From Butyricicoccus sp. (GTDB taxonomy: Bacteria > Bacillota > Clostridia > Oscillospirales > Butyricicoccaceae), in assembly GCA_031293105.1 (NCBI GenBank), contig JAUMSA010000078.1:1-6747 (forward strand): a stretch of 6,747 nucleotides of DNA, written 5' to 3'. Shown here piece by piece: positions 1-4,562 of this stretch. A program made the position numbers and the translations under genes. The notes beneath the pieces are model-generated. The model did not search any database, had not been told where the DNA came from, and saw only the letters and a list, made by a program, of their open reading frames with translations. Position 1 is the first letter of the stretch. The number at the start of each line of letters is the position of its first letter.

Positions 1-5
1 ATCCA

Positions 6-34
6 TGGCATCCATTTTCGCGTCGTGGTATACT
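6..34 (+). promoter_or_regulatory. Probable extended -10 promoter of the YcxB-like gene
   Basis: TATACT at 29-34 is preceded by TGG at 26-28, giving the extended -10 form TGnTATACT. The -35 position 17 bp upstream (6-11, TGGCAT) matches consensus poorly, which extended -10 promoters tolerate. Transcription would start near 41, about 28 nt before the TTG start. Confidence 0.5.
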
Positions 35-68
35 CGAAACGAAACCCTGACAGAAAGGTGGAGCGCCT

Positions 69-899
69 TTGACATTTTCGTTTCAGTTCACGCCTTTGGA
101 TGCCGATTCCCTGCATCCCCAAGTGAGTTTGGCTCTGGAAAAGCGAACCGAGCAAATTTCGCGCAAGCAGTTCCCCCAGCGCTGGGAACTGATCGATAAA
201 CTAAACAGCGTGGAAAAACAGACGCCCGAGGTTTTGGAAAAACGCCGCCGGCGGCGCGCCTGTTGGGGGCTTGCCAACTGGCTGCTCGGCCTGTGCTGGC
301 TGATTCCCGCACTGCTAGAACCGCGCCTTCAGCCGTTCCCACTGGTGGTGGGTGTACTGGGCTATTTGTCCGGTGTGGTCGCCCTCTGGCGCACGCAGCG
401 CACGCTGCTGGGTATTGTCAGCCTAATCCAGGGCATGTTCTTCAGCTTCGTCGCACTCGCAAACGCCGAAGAACTGGGAATCCTACTCATTCTTGGCATC
501 GTCGGGTTCATGATGGGGCTTGTCAGCCTGCTGACCCGCAAACGCGCCCGTGTGACCGACTTTGACCGCGCGGCCACCAAGCTGCTGCAAACGCTGTCTG
601 ACCGGCAAGGCCTGGCGCAGATGCGGCTTGTTTTTGACGAGGACGGGATGCACGCCTTCCAGACAGATGCCCCGAACGAGGGGAAAACCATCCCCTATGC
701 TTCGCTGGAATGGGTACTGGAGACCGACGACCTGCTGCTGGTGACGTATGACGAGGCGGTGATCGTCCTGCAAAAGCGCGACCTGCTCACCGGCAGCTTT
801 GCCGAACTGCGGGACTTCCTCCGCGAACGGACGGCCTATGTTATGTGCACCCCGCCCAAAGAGCCCGCCGGGAACATGCAGCCGACCGACGAAACATAA
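69..899 (+). CDS. Four-helix membrane protein with C-terminal YcxB-like domain
   Basis: A 276-residue protein of unknown function. The N-terminal 60 residues are charged and end in a run of arginines and lysines (about 58-63). Four hydrophobic segments follow at about 64-84, 88-107, 112-132 and 136-156, then a basic turn (RKRARV). The C-terminal soluble part (about 185-255) fits the YcxB-like pattern: a short strand 'LVFDEDGM', then 'IPYASLEWVLETDDLLLV', then 'VIVLQKRDL' and a closing helix. In that family the domain usually follows two to four membrane helices; its role is not known. The start is TTG at 69, chosen because AAAGGTGGA at 54-62 sits 6 nt upstream and no in-frame ATG near it has a comparable site. 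It is a single-gene unit between its own promoter and the terminator at 901-933. The family call is from pattern recall, not a search. Confidence 0.8.
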   Translation: MTFSFQFTPLDADSLHPQVSLALEKRTEQISRKQFPQRWELIDKLNSVEKQTPEVLEKRRRRRACWGLANWLLGLCWLIPALLEPRLQPFPLVVGVLGYLSGVVALWRTQRTLLGIVSLIQGMFFSFVALANAEELGILLILGIVGFMMGLVSLLTRKRARVTDFDRAATKLLQTLSDRQGLAQMRLVFDEDGMHAFQTDAPNEGKTIPYASLEWVLETDDLLLVTYDEAVIVLQKRDLLTGSFAELRDFLRERTAYVMCTPPKEPAGNMQPTDET

Positions 900-900
900 A

Positions 901-933
901 AAAACCGCTCATTCGTTTGAATGAGCGGTTTTT
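901..933 (+). terminator. Bidirectional intrinsic terminator between the YcxB-like gene and tRNA-Thr
   Basis: A perfect 14-bp inverted repeat (901-914 with 919-932, core ACCGCTCATTC) closes on a GTTT loop. On the plus strand it ends in a T5 run (929-933) and starts 1 nt after the stop codon at 897-899. On the minus strand it is followed by seven T (complement of 898-904) and lies just beyond the 3' end of the tRNA, so it can end both convergent transcripts. Confidence 0.93.
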
Positions 934-936
934 CGT

Positions 937-1012
937 TGGAGCTGGTAATCGGACTCGAACCGATGACCTGCGCATTACGAATGCGCTGCTCTACCAACTG
1001 AGCCATACCAGC
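937..1012 (-). tRNA. tRNA-Thr (anticodon CGU)
   Basis: Read on the minus strand, the 76 nt fold as a standard cloverleaf. The acceptor stem is GCTGGTA/TACCAGC. The D arm is GCTC-AGTTGGTA-GAGC. The anticodon arm is GCGCA-TTCGTAA-TGCGC, with anticodon CGT at plus-strand 977-979. The variable loop is AGGTC and the T arm ATCGG-TTCGAGT-CCGAT. The discriminator is U and the 3' CCA is encoded. The CGU anticodon reads ACG (Thr), and the anticodon arm is the same as I recall for E. coli tRNA-Thr(CGU). The gene stands alone with its own promoter and terminator. Confidence 0.97.
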
Positions 1013-1026
1013 GTGACAACAAAAGT

Positions 1027-1055
1027 ATTTTAGCATACGGAAGCGGCCGCGTCAA
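1027..1055 (-). promoter_or_regulatory. Promoter of tRNA-Thr
   Basis: On the minus strand, TTGACG (1055-1050), a 17-bp spacer and TAAAAT (1032-1027) form a strong sigma-A promoter, with TGC before the -10 (extended -10). The predicted start near 1020 leaves a leader of only about 8 nt before the tRNA 5' end at 1012. A/T-rich sequence upstream (1056-1082) may act as an UP element. Confidence 0.88.
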
Positions 1056-1086
1056 TCTTTTTTTTCATTTTTTTCGAAAAAAGCGC

Positions 1087-1114
1087 TTGACATTTTGCGG
1101 TCATTCTATATAAT
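1087..1114 (+). promoter_or_regulatory. Promoter of the rpsF-ssb-rpsR operon
   Basis: Consensus TTGACA (1087-1092), a 16-bp spacer and consensus TATAAT (1109-1114) are present. An A6 tract at 1077-1082 directly upstream of the -35 box resembles an UP element, as expected for a ribosomal protein operon. The start is predicted near 1121, giving a leader of about 57 nt. Confidence 0.9.
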
Positions 1115-1129
1115 AAGTAAGGTATCCTT

Positions 1130-1151
1130 GCTCACATCGTAGGATGTGGGC
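1130..1151 (+). promoter_or_regulatory. Hairpin in the rpsF 5' leader
   Basis: Positions 1130-1138 (GCTCACATC) pair with 1143-1151 (GATGTGGGC), including one G-U pair, around a GTAG loop. The hairpin occupies the middle of the short leader and ends about 15 nt before the Shine-Dalgarno sequence. It lacks the CCG bulge I recall for the S6:S18-binding leader motif, so a regulatory role is possible but not shown. Confidence 0.5.
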
Positions 1152-1177
1152 CTTAAAGTCCAAAAGGAGGTGCTAAA

Positions 1178-1471
1178 ATGGCAAAGGTAAGTGGCAAGTA
1201 CGAGACTCTTTTCATTGTCAACCCGACCCTCGGCGAGGAAGAGGTTGCCGCGATCGTGGACAAGTTCAAGACTCTTGTTGAGTCGAACGGCACGCTCGAA
1301 AAGGTAGATGATTGGGGCAAGCGTCGTCTGGCGTACCCGATCAACGACCTGAACGAAGGCTGCTACACCCTGATCGAGTTCACGTCCGCTCCGTCTTTCC
1401 CGGCAGAACTGGACCGTATCTTTAAGATCACGGACGGCATCATGCGTTCCATCATCGTTTCCCTCGACTAA
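1178..1471 (+). CDS. rpsF: 30S ribosomal protein S6
   Basis: S6 is a small-subunit protein that binds the central domain of 16S rRNA as a heterodimer with S18. The 97-residue length matches Gram-positive S6 (about 95). The N-terminal strand 'KYETLFIVNPTL', the 'DDWGKRRLAYPIND' segment around residue 45-57, the 'GCYTLIEFTS' strand and the C-terminal 'ILRS-type' strand (IMRSIIVSLD) are hallmark S6 elements of the ferredoxin-like fold. There is no long acidic C-terminal tail of the E. coli type. A strong AAAAGGAGG (1162-1170) lies 7 nt before the ATG. It is first in an operon with ssb (14-nt gap) and rpsR, the usual arrangement in Firmicutes. Confidence 0.98.
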   Translation: MAKVSGKYETLFIVNPTLGEEEVAAIVDKFKTLVESNGTLEKVDDWGKRRLAYPINDLNEGCYTLIEFTSAPSFPAELDRIFKITDGIMRSIIVSLD

Positions 1472-1485
1472 GGGAGGCGCACAAA

Positions 1486-1974
1486 ATGCTCAATAAGGCA
1501 ATTTTGATGGGCCGTTTGACCCGCGACCCCGAACTCCGTCACACCCAGAGCAACATGGCGGTTGCATCGTTCTCTTTGGCGATTGACCGTGACCGCAAAG
1601 GTCCAAATGGCGAACGGCAGACCGATTTTATCGACTGCGTAGCCTGGGGCCGTCAGGCCGAATTTGTGAGCCAGTGGTTCACAAAGGGCATGCTCGCCAT
1701 CGTGGTGGGACGAATCCAGTCGAGAAACTGGGAAGACCGCAACGGGAATAAGCGCGTATCCATTGAGATCAACGTGGATGAGGTTTCGTTCGGCGAAACC
1801 AAGAAATCCCGCGAACAGAACGCTGGTTATGCCGGCGGCTATGACAATGGTTCGCAGATTCGTCCCGAGGGAAATCACTACGGTTCTCAGGCGCCCGCGC
1901 CGTCCTTCGACCTGCCGGTTGGGGATTCGGATTTCGCGGAACTGGGTGACGACGACGGCGATGTGCCGTTCTAA
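1486..1974 (+). CDS. ssb: Single-stranded DNA-binding protein SSB
   Basis: SSB coats single-stranded DNA in replication, recombination and repair and recruits partners through its C-terminal tip. Residues 1-104 form the OB fold: 'MLNKAILMGRLTRDPELR' opens it, 'FIDCVAWGRQAEF' (48-60) carries the conserved Trp54, 'KGMLAIVVGRIQSRNWED' supplies Trp82, and 'VDEVSFGE' ends it. A short Gly/Gln/Pro-containing linker (about 106-146) leads to an acidic tail ending DDDGDVPF, a variant of the usual DDDIPF tip. At 162 residues it is of normal size. GGGAGG (1472-1477) lies 8 nt upstream of the ATG. The gene sits between rpsF and rpsR, so it is co-transcribed with ribosomal protein genes. Confidence 0.98.
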   Translation: MLNKAILMGRLTRDPELRHTQSNMAVASFSLAIDRDRKGPNGERQTDFIDCVAWGRQAEFVSQWFTKGMLAIVVGRIQSRNWEDRNGNKRVSIEINVDEVSFGETKKSREQNAGYAGGYDNGSQIRPEGNHYGSQAPAPSFDLPVGDSDFAELGDDDGDVPF

Positions 1975-1980
1975 TCCGTA

Positions 1981-2013
1981 AATCTCCCGAAAACGGCCGA
2001 TTGGCCGGATATT
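1981..2013 (+). promoter_or_regulatory. Possible RNA element in the ssb-rpsR gap (S6:S18-motif-like)
   Basis: CGGCC (1994-1998) pairs with GGCCG (2003-2007) around a GATT loop. A weak outer helix, AATC (1981-1984) with GATaTT (2008-2013, one bulged A), would enclose a 5' bulge TCCCGAAAA (1985-1993) that contains CCG. Known S6:S18-binding leaders are described as a CCG in a bulge flanked by a stem and a hairpin, usually before rpsF. The hairpin is visible in the sequence; assigning it to that motif is inference. It lies just before the rpsR Shine-Dalgarno sequence (2018-2026). Confidence 0.35.
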
Positions 2014-2034
2014 CTACAAAGGAGGTACTTGGCA

Positions 2035-2298
2035 ATGGAAGAGACCAAAAAGGAATTTACTCCCCGTCCGGAGCGCCAGCGCGGCGGCCGTCGCCGCAGA
2101 AAGGTTTGCGCGTTCTGCGTAGACAAGGTGGAGTGCATTGACTACAAGGACGTTGCAAAGCTCAAGCGCTACATGTCTGAGCGCGGCAAGATTCTGCCCC
2201 GCCGTATGACCGGTACTTGCGCAAAGCATCAGCGTCAGCTGACGGAAGCGATCAAGCGCGCCCGTCACGTTGCTCTCCTGCCCTTCACGGCGGAATAA
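2035..2298 (+). CDS. rpsR: 30S ribosomal protein S18, zinc-type cysteines
   Basis: S18 binds 16S rRNA with S6 on the platform of the 30S subunit. The protein has 87 residues with a basic N-terminal extension (GGRRRRK). The family core is clear: 'IDYKDVAKLKRYMSERGKILPRRMTGTCAKHQRQLTEAIKRARHVALLPF'. Cysteines 25, 28, 34 and 62 give a CxxC-x5-C...C pattern, the presumed zinc-binding form of S18; many bacteria carry a cysteine-free paralogue. The ATG at 2035 is chosen because AAAGGAGGT (2018-2026) is 8 nt upstream; an in-frame TTG at 2029 is only 2 nt from that site and too close. It is the last gene of the operon, followed by a terminator at 2322. Confidence 0.98.
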   Translation: MEETKKEFTPRPERQRGGRRRRKVCAFCVDKVECIDYKDVAKLKRYMSERGKILPRRMTGTCAKHQRQLTEAIKRARHVALLPFTAE

Positions 2299-2321
2299 GC
2301 AGCAAAATTACAGGATACTTT

Positions 2322-2350
2322 GGGCTGTCCCTCTGGGGGCAGCCCTTTTT
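2322..2350 (+). terminator. Terminator of the rpsF-ssb-rpsR operon
   Basis: GGGCTG (2322-2327) pairs with CAGCCC (2340-2345); an inner CCC/GGG pairing can extend the stem. A T5 run follows (2346-2350). It begins 23 nt after the rpsR stop. Confidence 0.92.
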
Positions 2351-2357
2351 GCATGCC

Positions 2358-2389
2358 AAAAGGCGCCAGCGGGCTTTGCCCCTGGCACC
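2358..2389 (-). terminator. Terminator of the dCMP deaminase/membrane protein operon
   Basis: On the minus strand, GGTGCCAG-GGGC (2389-2378), an AAA loop and GCCC-G-CTGGCGCC (2374-2362, one bulged G) form a 12-bp GC-rich stem followed by TTTT (2361-2358). It lies 4 nt past the TAA of the minus-strand gene and 8 bp from the convergent rpsR terminator. Confidence 0.85.
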
Positions 2390-2393
2390 TCTA

Positions 2394-3206
2394 TTATACC
2401 GTATGCACTTTGCGGCCCGCCTGGGCACCGCTTGTGAGCGATTTGGCCAGCGTCTGCGCCAGGTCCAGCGTCTCGGCATCGACCGCCTGGGGCGCATCCA
2501 GCAGCACCGCGTCCCGCCATTTTTCGGGCGGCAGGCTGTCCTGCTGTCCCAGCCAAGCGCGGTACCCCAAAAGTGCGGCCGCTTCGCGCACGCCGCGCGG
2601 GGTGTAGATCGAGCGGTGCTCGTCCACAAAGCCAAACCGGCGGGTCTTTTTCTCGGGCTGCATGGCGCCGGTCGCACGCAGGCTGTGCTTGCCCTGGATG
2701 GCAAACTGATCCAGCCGCCCCTTGACCGCCTCGGGATAGGCGCGGGCCTGGTTGTAGATCTCACTGGCCTGCAAGGTGGCCGTTTCGTCGGTCCAGCCGT
2801 ACAGCAAGCCGAGCAGCTTGCCCTCGGCCCCGTTCGAGTCGGGCGCAAAGGGATGTTCCTCATCCACCGGGAAGGCGATGGTGGCCTGCATATCGTCGCC
2901 AAAGCTTTTCAGCCGCTTCTTTTCGGTGCGGGACAGGGTGATCGTCCCCTCGGCGGCCCAGCCGCACAGCAGCGCCGCCACCGCCCGGGTTTCGGGCAGG
3001 CCGTCGTCCAGCGCTTCCAGCATGGCCTGCATCCGGCAGAAATCCCCGCCCAGCGGGGCGGTATCGGTCGGCTTGGCCTGTTTGGCCGCTTCCCGGCGCA
3101 GCCGAACCGCCGTCATCGGCTGCTTGGCACGCCACAGCCAGAACAGGCCGACGATAATGGCCAGCAGGATGGCGTTGAGCCCGACGACCGCTGCAATCCC
3201 TTTCAT
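2394..3206 (-). CDS. Unrecognised membrane-anchored protein (faint DUF2207 C-terminal resemblance)
   Basis: A 270-residue protein whose function I do not recognise. One N-terminal hydrophobic helix (about residues 4-25, 'AAVVGLNAILLAIIVGLFWLW') is followed by a basic stretch (RAK, RLRR, KQAK), predicting a single anchor with the bulk in the cytoplasm. The soluble part has two helical blocks: 'TRAVAALLCGWAAEGTITLSR' (about 73-93) and 'EGKLLGLLYGW' (about 128-138), followed by a region with many Arg and Lys. This helix-then-'G.I'-strand pattern faintly recalls the winged-helix-like C-terminal half of DUF2207/YciQ proteins, without their large N-terminal domain; this is a weak guess. The ATG at 3206 lies 2 nt after the deaminase stop (TAA CC ATG) and only a weak GGGG stands upstream, so translation is probably coupled to the deaminase gene. 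Confidence 0.75.
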   Translation of the reverse strand: MKGIAAVVGLNAILLAIIVGLFWLWRAKQPMTAVRLRREAAKQAKPTDTAPLGGDFCRMQAMLEALDDGLPETRAVAALLCGWAAEGTITLSRTEKKRLKSFGDDMQATIAFPVDEEHPFAPDSNGAEGKLLGLLYGWTDETATLQASEIYNQARAYPEAVKGRLDQFAIQGKHSLRATGAMQPEKKTRRFGFVDEHRSIYTPRGVREAAALLGYRAWLGQQDSLPPEKWRDAVLLDAPQAVDAETLDLAQTLAKSLTSGAQAGRKVHTV

Positions 3207-3208
3207 GG

Positions 3209-3691
3209 TTAATACCCCATCTTGCCGTCCAGCAGCTCGTCGTAGGCCACCCAATCGGACACCGGGATTTCCTCATAGGTATCCTCGGTGCGGCGCACTA
3301 CGACCTTCTCAATGCCCGCATTGATGACCATACGCTTGCACATGGTGCACGAATTGGCATCCGGCATCAGGGTGCCGTCGGCCTCCCGGCCGACCAGGTA
3401 CAGCGTCGCGCCCAGCATCTGCTCGCGCGAGGCGGCGATGATGGCGTTGGCCTCGGCATGCACCGAGCGGCAGAACTCATACCGTTCGCCGCGCGGGATT
3501 TTCAGCTTGGCCCGCATACAGAACCCCAGGTCGATGCAGTTGGCGCGGCCGCGCGGCGCGCCCGAATATCCGGTGGATACAATGGTATCGTTTTTGACGA
3601 TGACCGCCCCATAGGTGCGGCGCAGGCAGGTGCTGCGTTCGCGCGCTACGTCGGCCATGTCCAAATAATAGTTGGTTTTATCTCTTCGCAT
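3209..3691 (-). CDS. Deoxycytidylate (dCMP) deaminase, ComEB-type
   Basis: The enzyme converts dCMP to dUMP in the cytoplasm, supplying thymidylate synthase. The 160-residue protein has the zinc deaminase signature: HAE at 78-80 (His78 zinc ligand, Glu80 proton shuttle) and CTMC at 115-118 (Cys115 and Cys118 zinc ligands). 'GYSGAPRGRANC' (41-52) is the nucleotide-binding loop of dCMP deaminases. Cys22 and Cys52 fall where the T4 enzyme has structural zinc ligands, so a second zinc site is possible (inference). The usual PCxxC reads SCxxC here (Ser114). The start has GAAAGGAG 7 nt upstream. In B. subtilis the homologue is ComEB in the competence locus, but no competence gene is nearby here. 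It is the first gene of a two-gene unit with the unknown membrane protein. Confidence 0.94.
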   Translation of the reverse strand: MRRDKTNYYLDMADVARERSTCLRRTYGAVIVKNDTIVSTGYSGAPRGRANCIDLGFCMRAKLKIPRGERYEFCRSVHAEANAIIAASREQMLGATLYLVGREADGTLMPDANSCTMCKRMVINAGIEKVVVRRTEDTYEEIPVSDWVAYDELLDGKMGY

Positions 3692-3705
3692 GGTTTTGCT
3701 CCTTT

Positions 3706-3720
3706 CGCGCTCTGAGCGCG
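3706..3720 (-). promoter_or_regulatory. Hairpin just upstream of the deaminase Shine-Dalgarno
   Basis: CGCGCT and AGCGCG (3706-3711 and 3715-3720) form a perfect 6-bp GC-rich stem with a 3-nt loop in the deaminase leader. It directly abuts the AAGGAG sequence, so it could affect ribosome access or mRNA stability. No ligand or regulator is apparent. Confidence 0.4.
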
Positions 3721-3735
3721 GATGTTCCTTCTTCT

Positions 3736-3764
3736 ATCTTACCCGCATTCACGCCAAAGGGCAA
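3736..3764 (-). promoter_or_regulatory. Promoter of the dCMP deaminase operon
   Basis: On the minus strand, TTGCCC (3764-3759), a 17-bp spacer and TAAGAT (3741-3736) form a good sigma-A promoter. Its -35 box starts 3 bp after the end of the upstream gene's terminator, so the deaminase unit is transcribed independently. The leader is about 38 nt. Confidence 0.75.
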
Positions 3765-3766
3765 GC

Positions 3767-3795
3767 AAAAAGAAAGACGGCCTCTTTGCCGTCTT
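3767..3795 (-). terminator. Terminator of the COG2426 membrane protein gene
   Basis: On the minus strand AAGACGGC (3795-3788), a 6-nt AAAGAG loop and GCCGTCTT (3781-3774) are followed by TCTTTTT (to 3767). The stem begins 10 nt after the stop codon. Confidence 0.92.
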
Positions 3796-3805
3796 CCCCA
3801 CCATA

Positions 3806-4297
3806 TTATCCCAAATTGAACACACCGAGTACGCCATGCGTGCCCACGGTCATCAGCAGCCCGGCCGCCACGACCCCGGCTGCAATGGACAAAAATGCTT
3901 TGCGCAGCGGCATTTTCAGCAGCGTTGCAATCACCGCGCCCGACCAGGCGCCTGTGCCCGGCAGCGGCACGGCCACAAACAAAAACAGGCCGATGCGTGC
4001 ATATTTGGTCACTTGGGTCGATTTGCTCATCAGCTTCTGCTTATACCGGGTGGCGACGCCCTTGAAGGGACCCAGTTTTGCCAGCCAGTCGAGCAGCCGT
4101 ACACCGAATACCAACACAAACGGGATGGGCAGCAGATTGCCCAGATAGCAGATGGGCAGCACTTCATACCACGGCATCCCGGCCGCCAGCCCCAGCGGTA
4201 CCGCCGCGCGCAGTTCGACCAGCGGAAGCATGGATATCACCAGCAGGGCAATCTCACGCCCGGCGCCAAGCAGCCATTGAAAGATATCTTGAATCAT
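3806..4297 (-). CDS. COG2426 'small multidrug export' family membrane protein
   Basis: A 163-residue polytopic membrane protein of the COG2426/Sm_multidrug_ex family (distantly DedA-like). The family name suggests drug export, but the transport role is poorly established. Family hallmarks are present: 'ELRAAVPLGLAAGMPW' (about 28-43), 'GNLLPIPFVLVFG' (about 53-65) and 'LFLFVAVPLPGTGAWSGAV' (about 103-121). The last is a re-entrant-type loop with Pro and Gly. Hydrophobic segments cover about 13-40, 46-70, 101-127 and 133-158, with a basic cytoplasmic loop between (RYKQKLMSKSTQVTK). The ATG at 4297 has AGAAGG 6 nt upstream. It is a single-gene unit, divergent from the LtaS-like gene. Regulation by a repressor is possible because a dyad overlaps its promoter. 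Confidence 0.92.
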   Translation of the reverse strand: MIQDIFQWLLGAGREIALLVISMLPLVELRAAVPLGLAAGMPWYEVLPICYLGNLLPIPFVLVFGVRLLDWLAKLGPFKGVATRYKQKLMSKSTQVTKYARIGLFLFVAVPLPGTGAWSGAVIATLLKMPLRKAFLSIAAGVVAAGLLMTVGTHGVLGVFNLG

Positions 4298-4318
4298 TGC
4301 CTTCCTTCTCTCTTTACC

Positions 4319-4337
4319 GTACTAATGTCGATAGTAC
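4319..4337. promoter_or_regulatory. Candidate operator: perfect 6-bp dyad over the -10 box
   Basis: GTACTA (4319-4324), a 7-bp gap and TAGTAC (4332-4337) form a perfect inverted repeat. It covers the -10 box and the predicted start (near 4324) of the COG2426 gene, so a dimeric repressor bound there would block polymerase. No regulator gene lies in the window, and the dyad could be chance. Confidence 0.4.
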
Positions 4338-4359
4338 AGTAAATACCATGTAAAGTCAA
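4331..4359 (-). promoter_or_regulatory. Promoter of the COG2426 gene
   Basis: On the minus strand, TTGACT (4359-4354), a 17-bp spacer and TACTAT (4336-4331) form a good sigma-A promoter. The leader is about 27 nt. The upstream stretch 4391-4424 is rich in A tracts on this strand. Confidence 0.8.
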
Positions 4360-4427
4360 GGATTCCCCGGTAAAATATCTGTTAAACTTGTTTTCGGGTT
4401 TTTTCCGGCATATTTTTGTTTTTCCGA

Positions 4428-4444
4428 TGCCGCGCCCTGCGGCA
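4428..4444. repeat. GC-rich dyad in the divergent intergenic region
   Basis: TGCCGC (4428-4433) and GCGGCA (4439-4444) form a perfect 6-bp inverted repeat around GCCCT, 19 bp before the -35 box of the LtaS-like gene. The rest of 4360-4462 is A/T-rich with no gene visible. The dyad could be a protein site or have no function. Confidence 0.3.
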
Positions 4445-4462
4445 ATCTACACAGAATTTACA

Positions 4463-4490
4463 TTGACAAACCGACAAATTCGTATATAAT
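4463..4490 (+). promoter_or_regulatory. Promoter of the LtaS-like gene
   Basis: Consensus TTGACA (4463-4468), a 16-bp spacer and consensus TATAAT (4485-4490) are present, the same geometry as the rpsF promoter. Transcription should start near 4497, leaving a leader of about 66 nt. Confidence 0.9.
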
Positions 4491-4503
4491 AAGGTGTATA
4501 TTT

Positions 4504-4521
4504 GCGCGAAAGCGCTTTTTT
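4504..4521 (+). promoter_or_regulatory. Mini hairpin with GAAA loop and U6 run in the leader
   Basis: GCGC (4504-4507), a GAAA tetraloop and GCGC (4512-4515) are followed by six T (4516-4521). It has the shape of a very small intrinsic terminator but begins only about 7 nt after the predicted start. It may be a 5' stabilising hairpin, an early pause site or chance. Confidence 0.4.
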
Positions 4522-4562
4522 CGTGCATGTTTCCTAGATTTTGAAGAAAGGACTTCCTGTCT

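Noticed and set aside
845..1033. Small frames across the tRNA-Thr region on both strands
   Set aside because: They run through a terminator and a clear tRNA cloverleaf and have no ribosome binding site.
2029..2034. TTG two codons upstream as the rpsR start
   Set aside because: It lies only 2 nt from the AGGAGGT sequence; the ATG at 2035 has normal spacing.
2217..3212. 331-codon plus-strand frame overlapping the end of rpsR and antisense to the unknown membrane protein
   Set aside because: It begins inside rpsR, runs through two terminators and has a Gln/Arg/Gly-rich composition typical of antisense frames. The minus-strand gene has a membrane helix, coupling to the deaminase and a proper terminator.
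3207..3254. Earlier ATG (3254) for the unknown membrane protein, overlapping the deaminase gene
   Set aside because: The extra 16 residues (MGGLRRAAGRQDGVLT) lie inside the deaminase gene, have no ribosome binding site and would precede a natural N-terminal membrane anchor.
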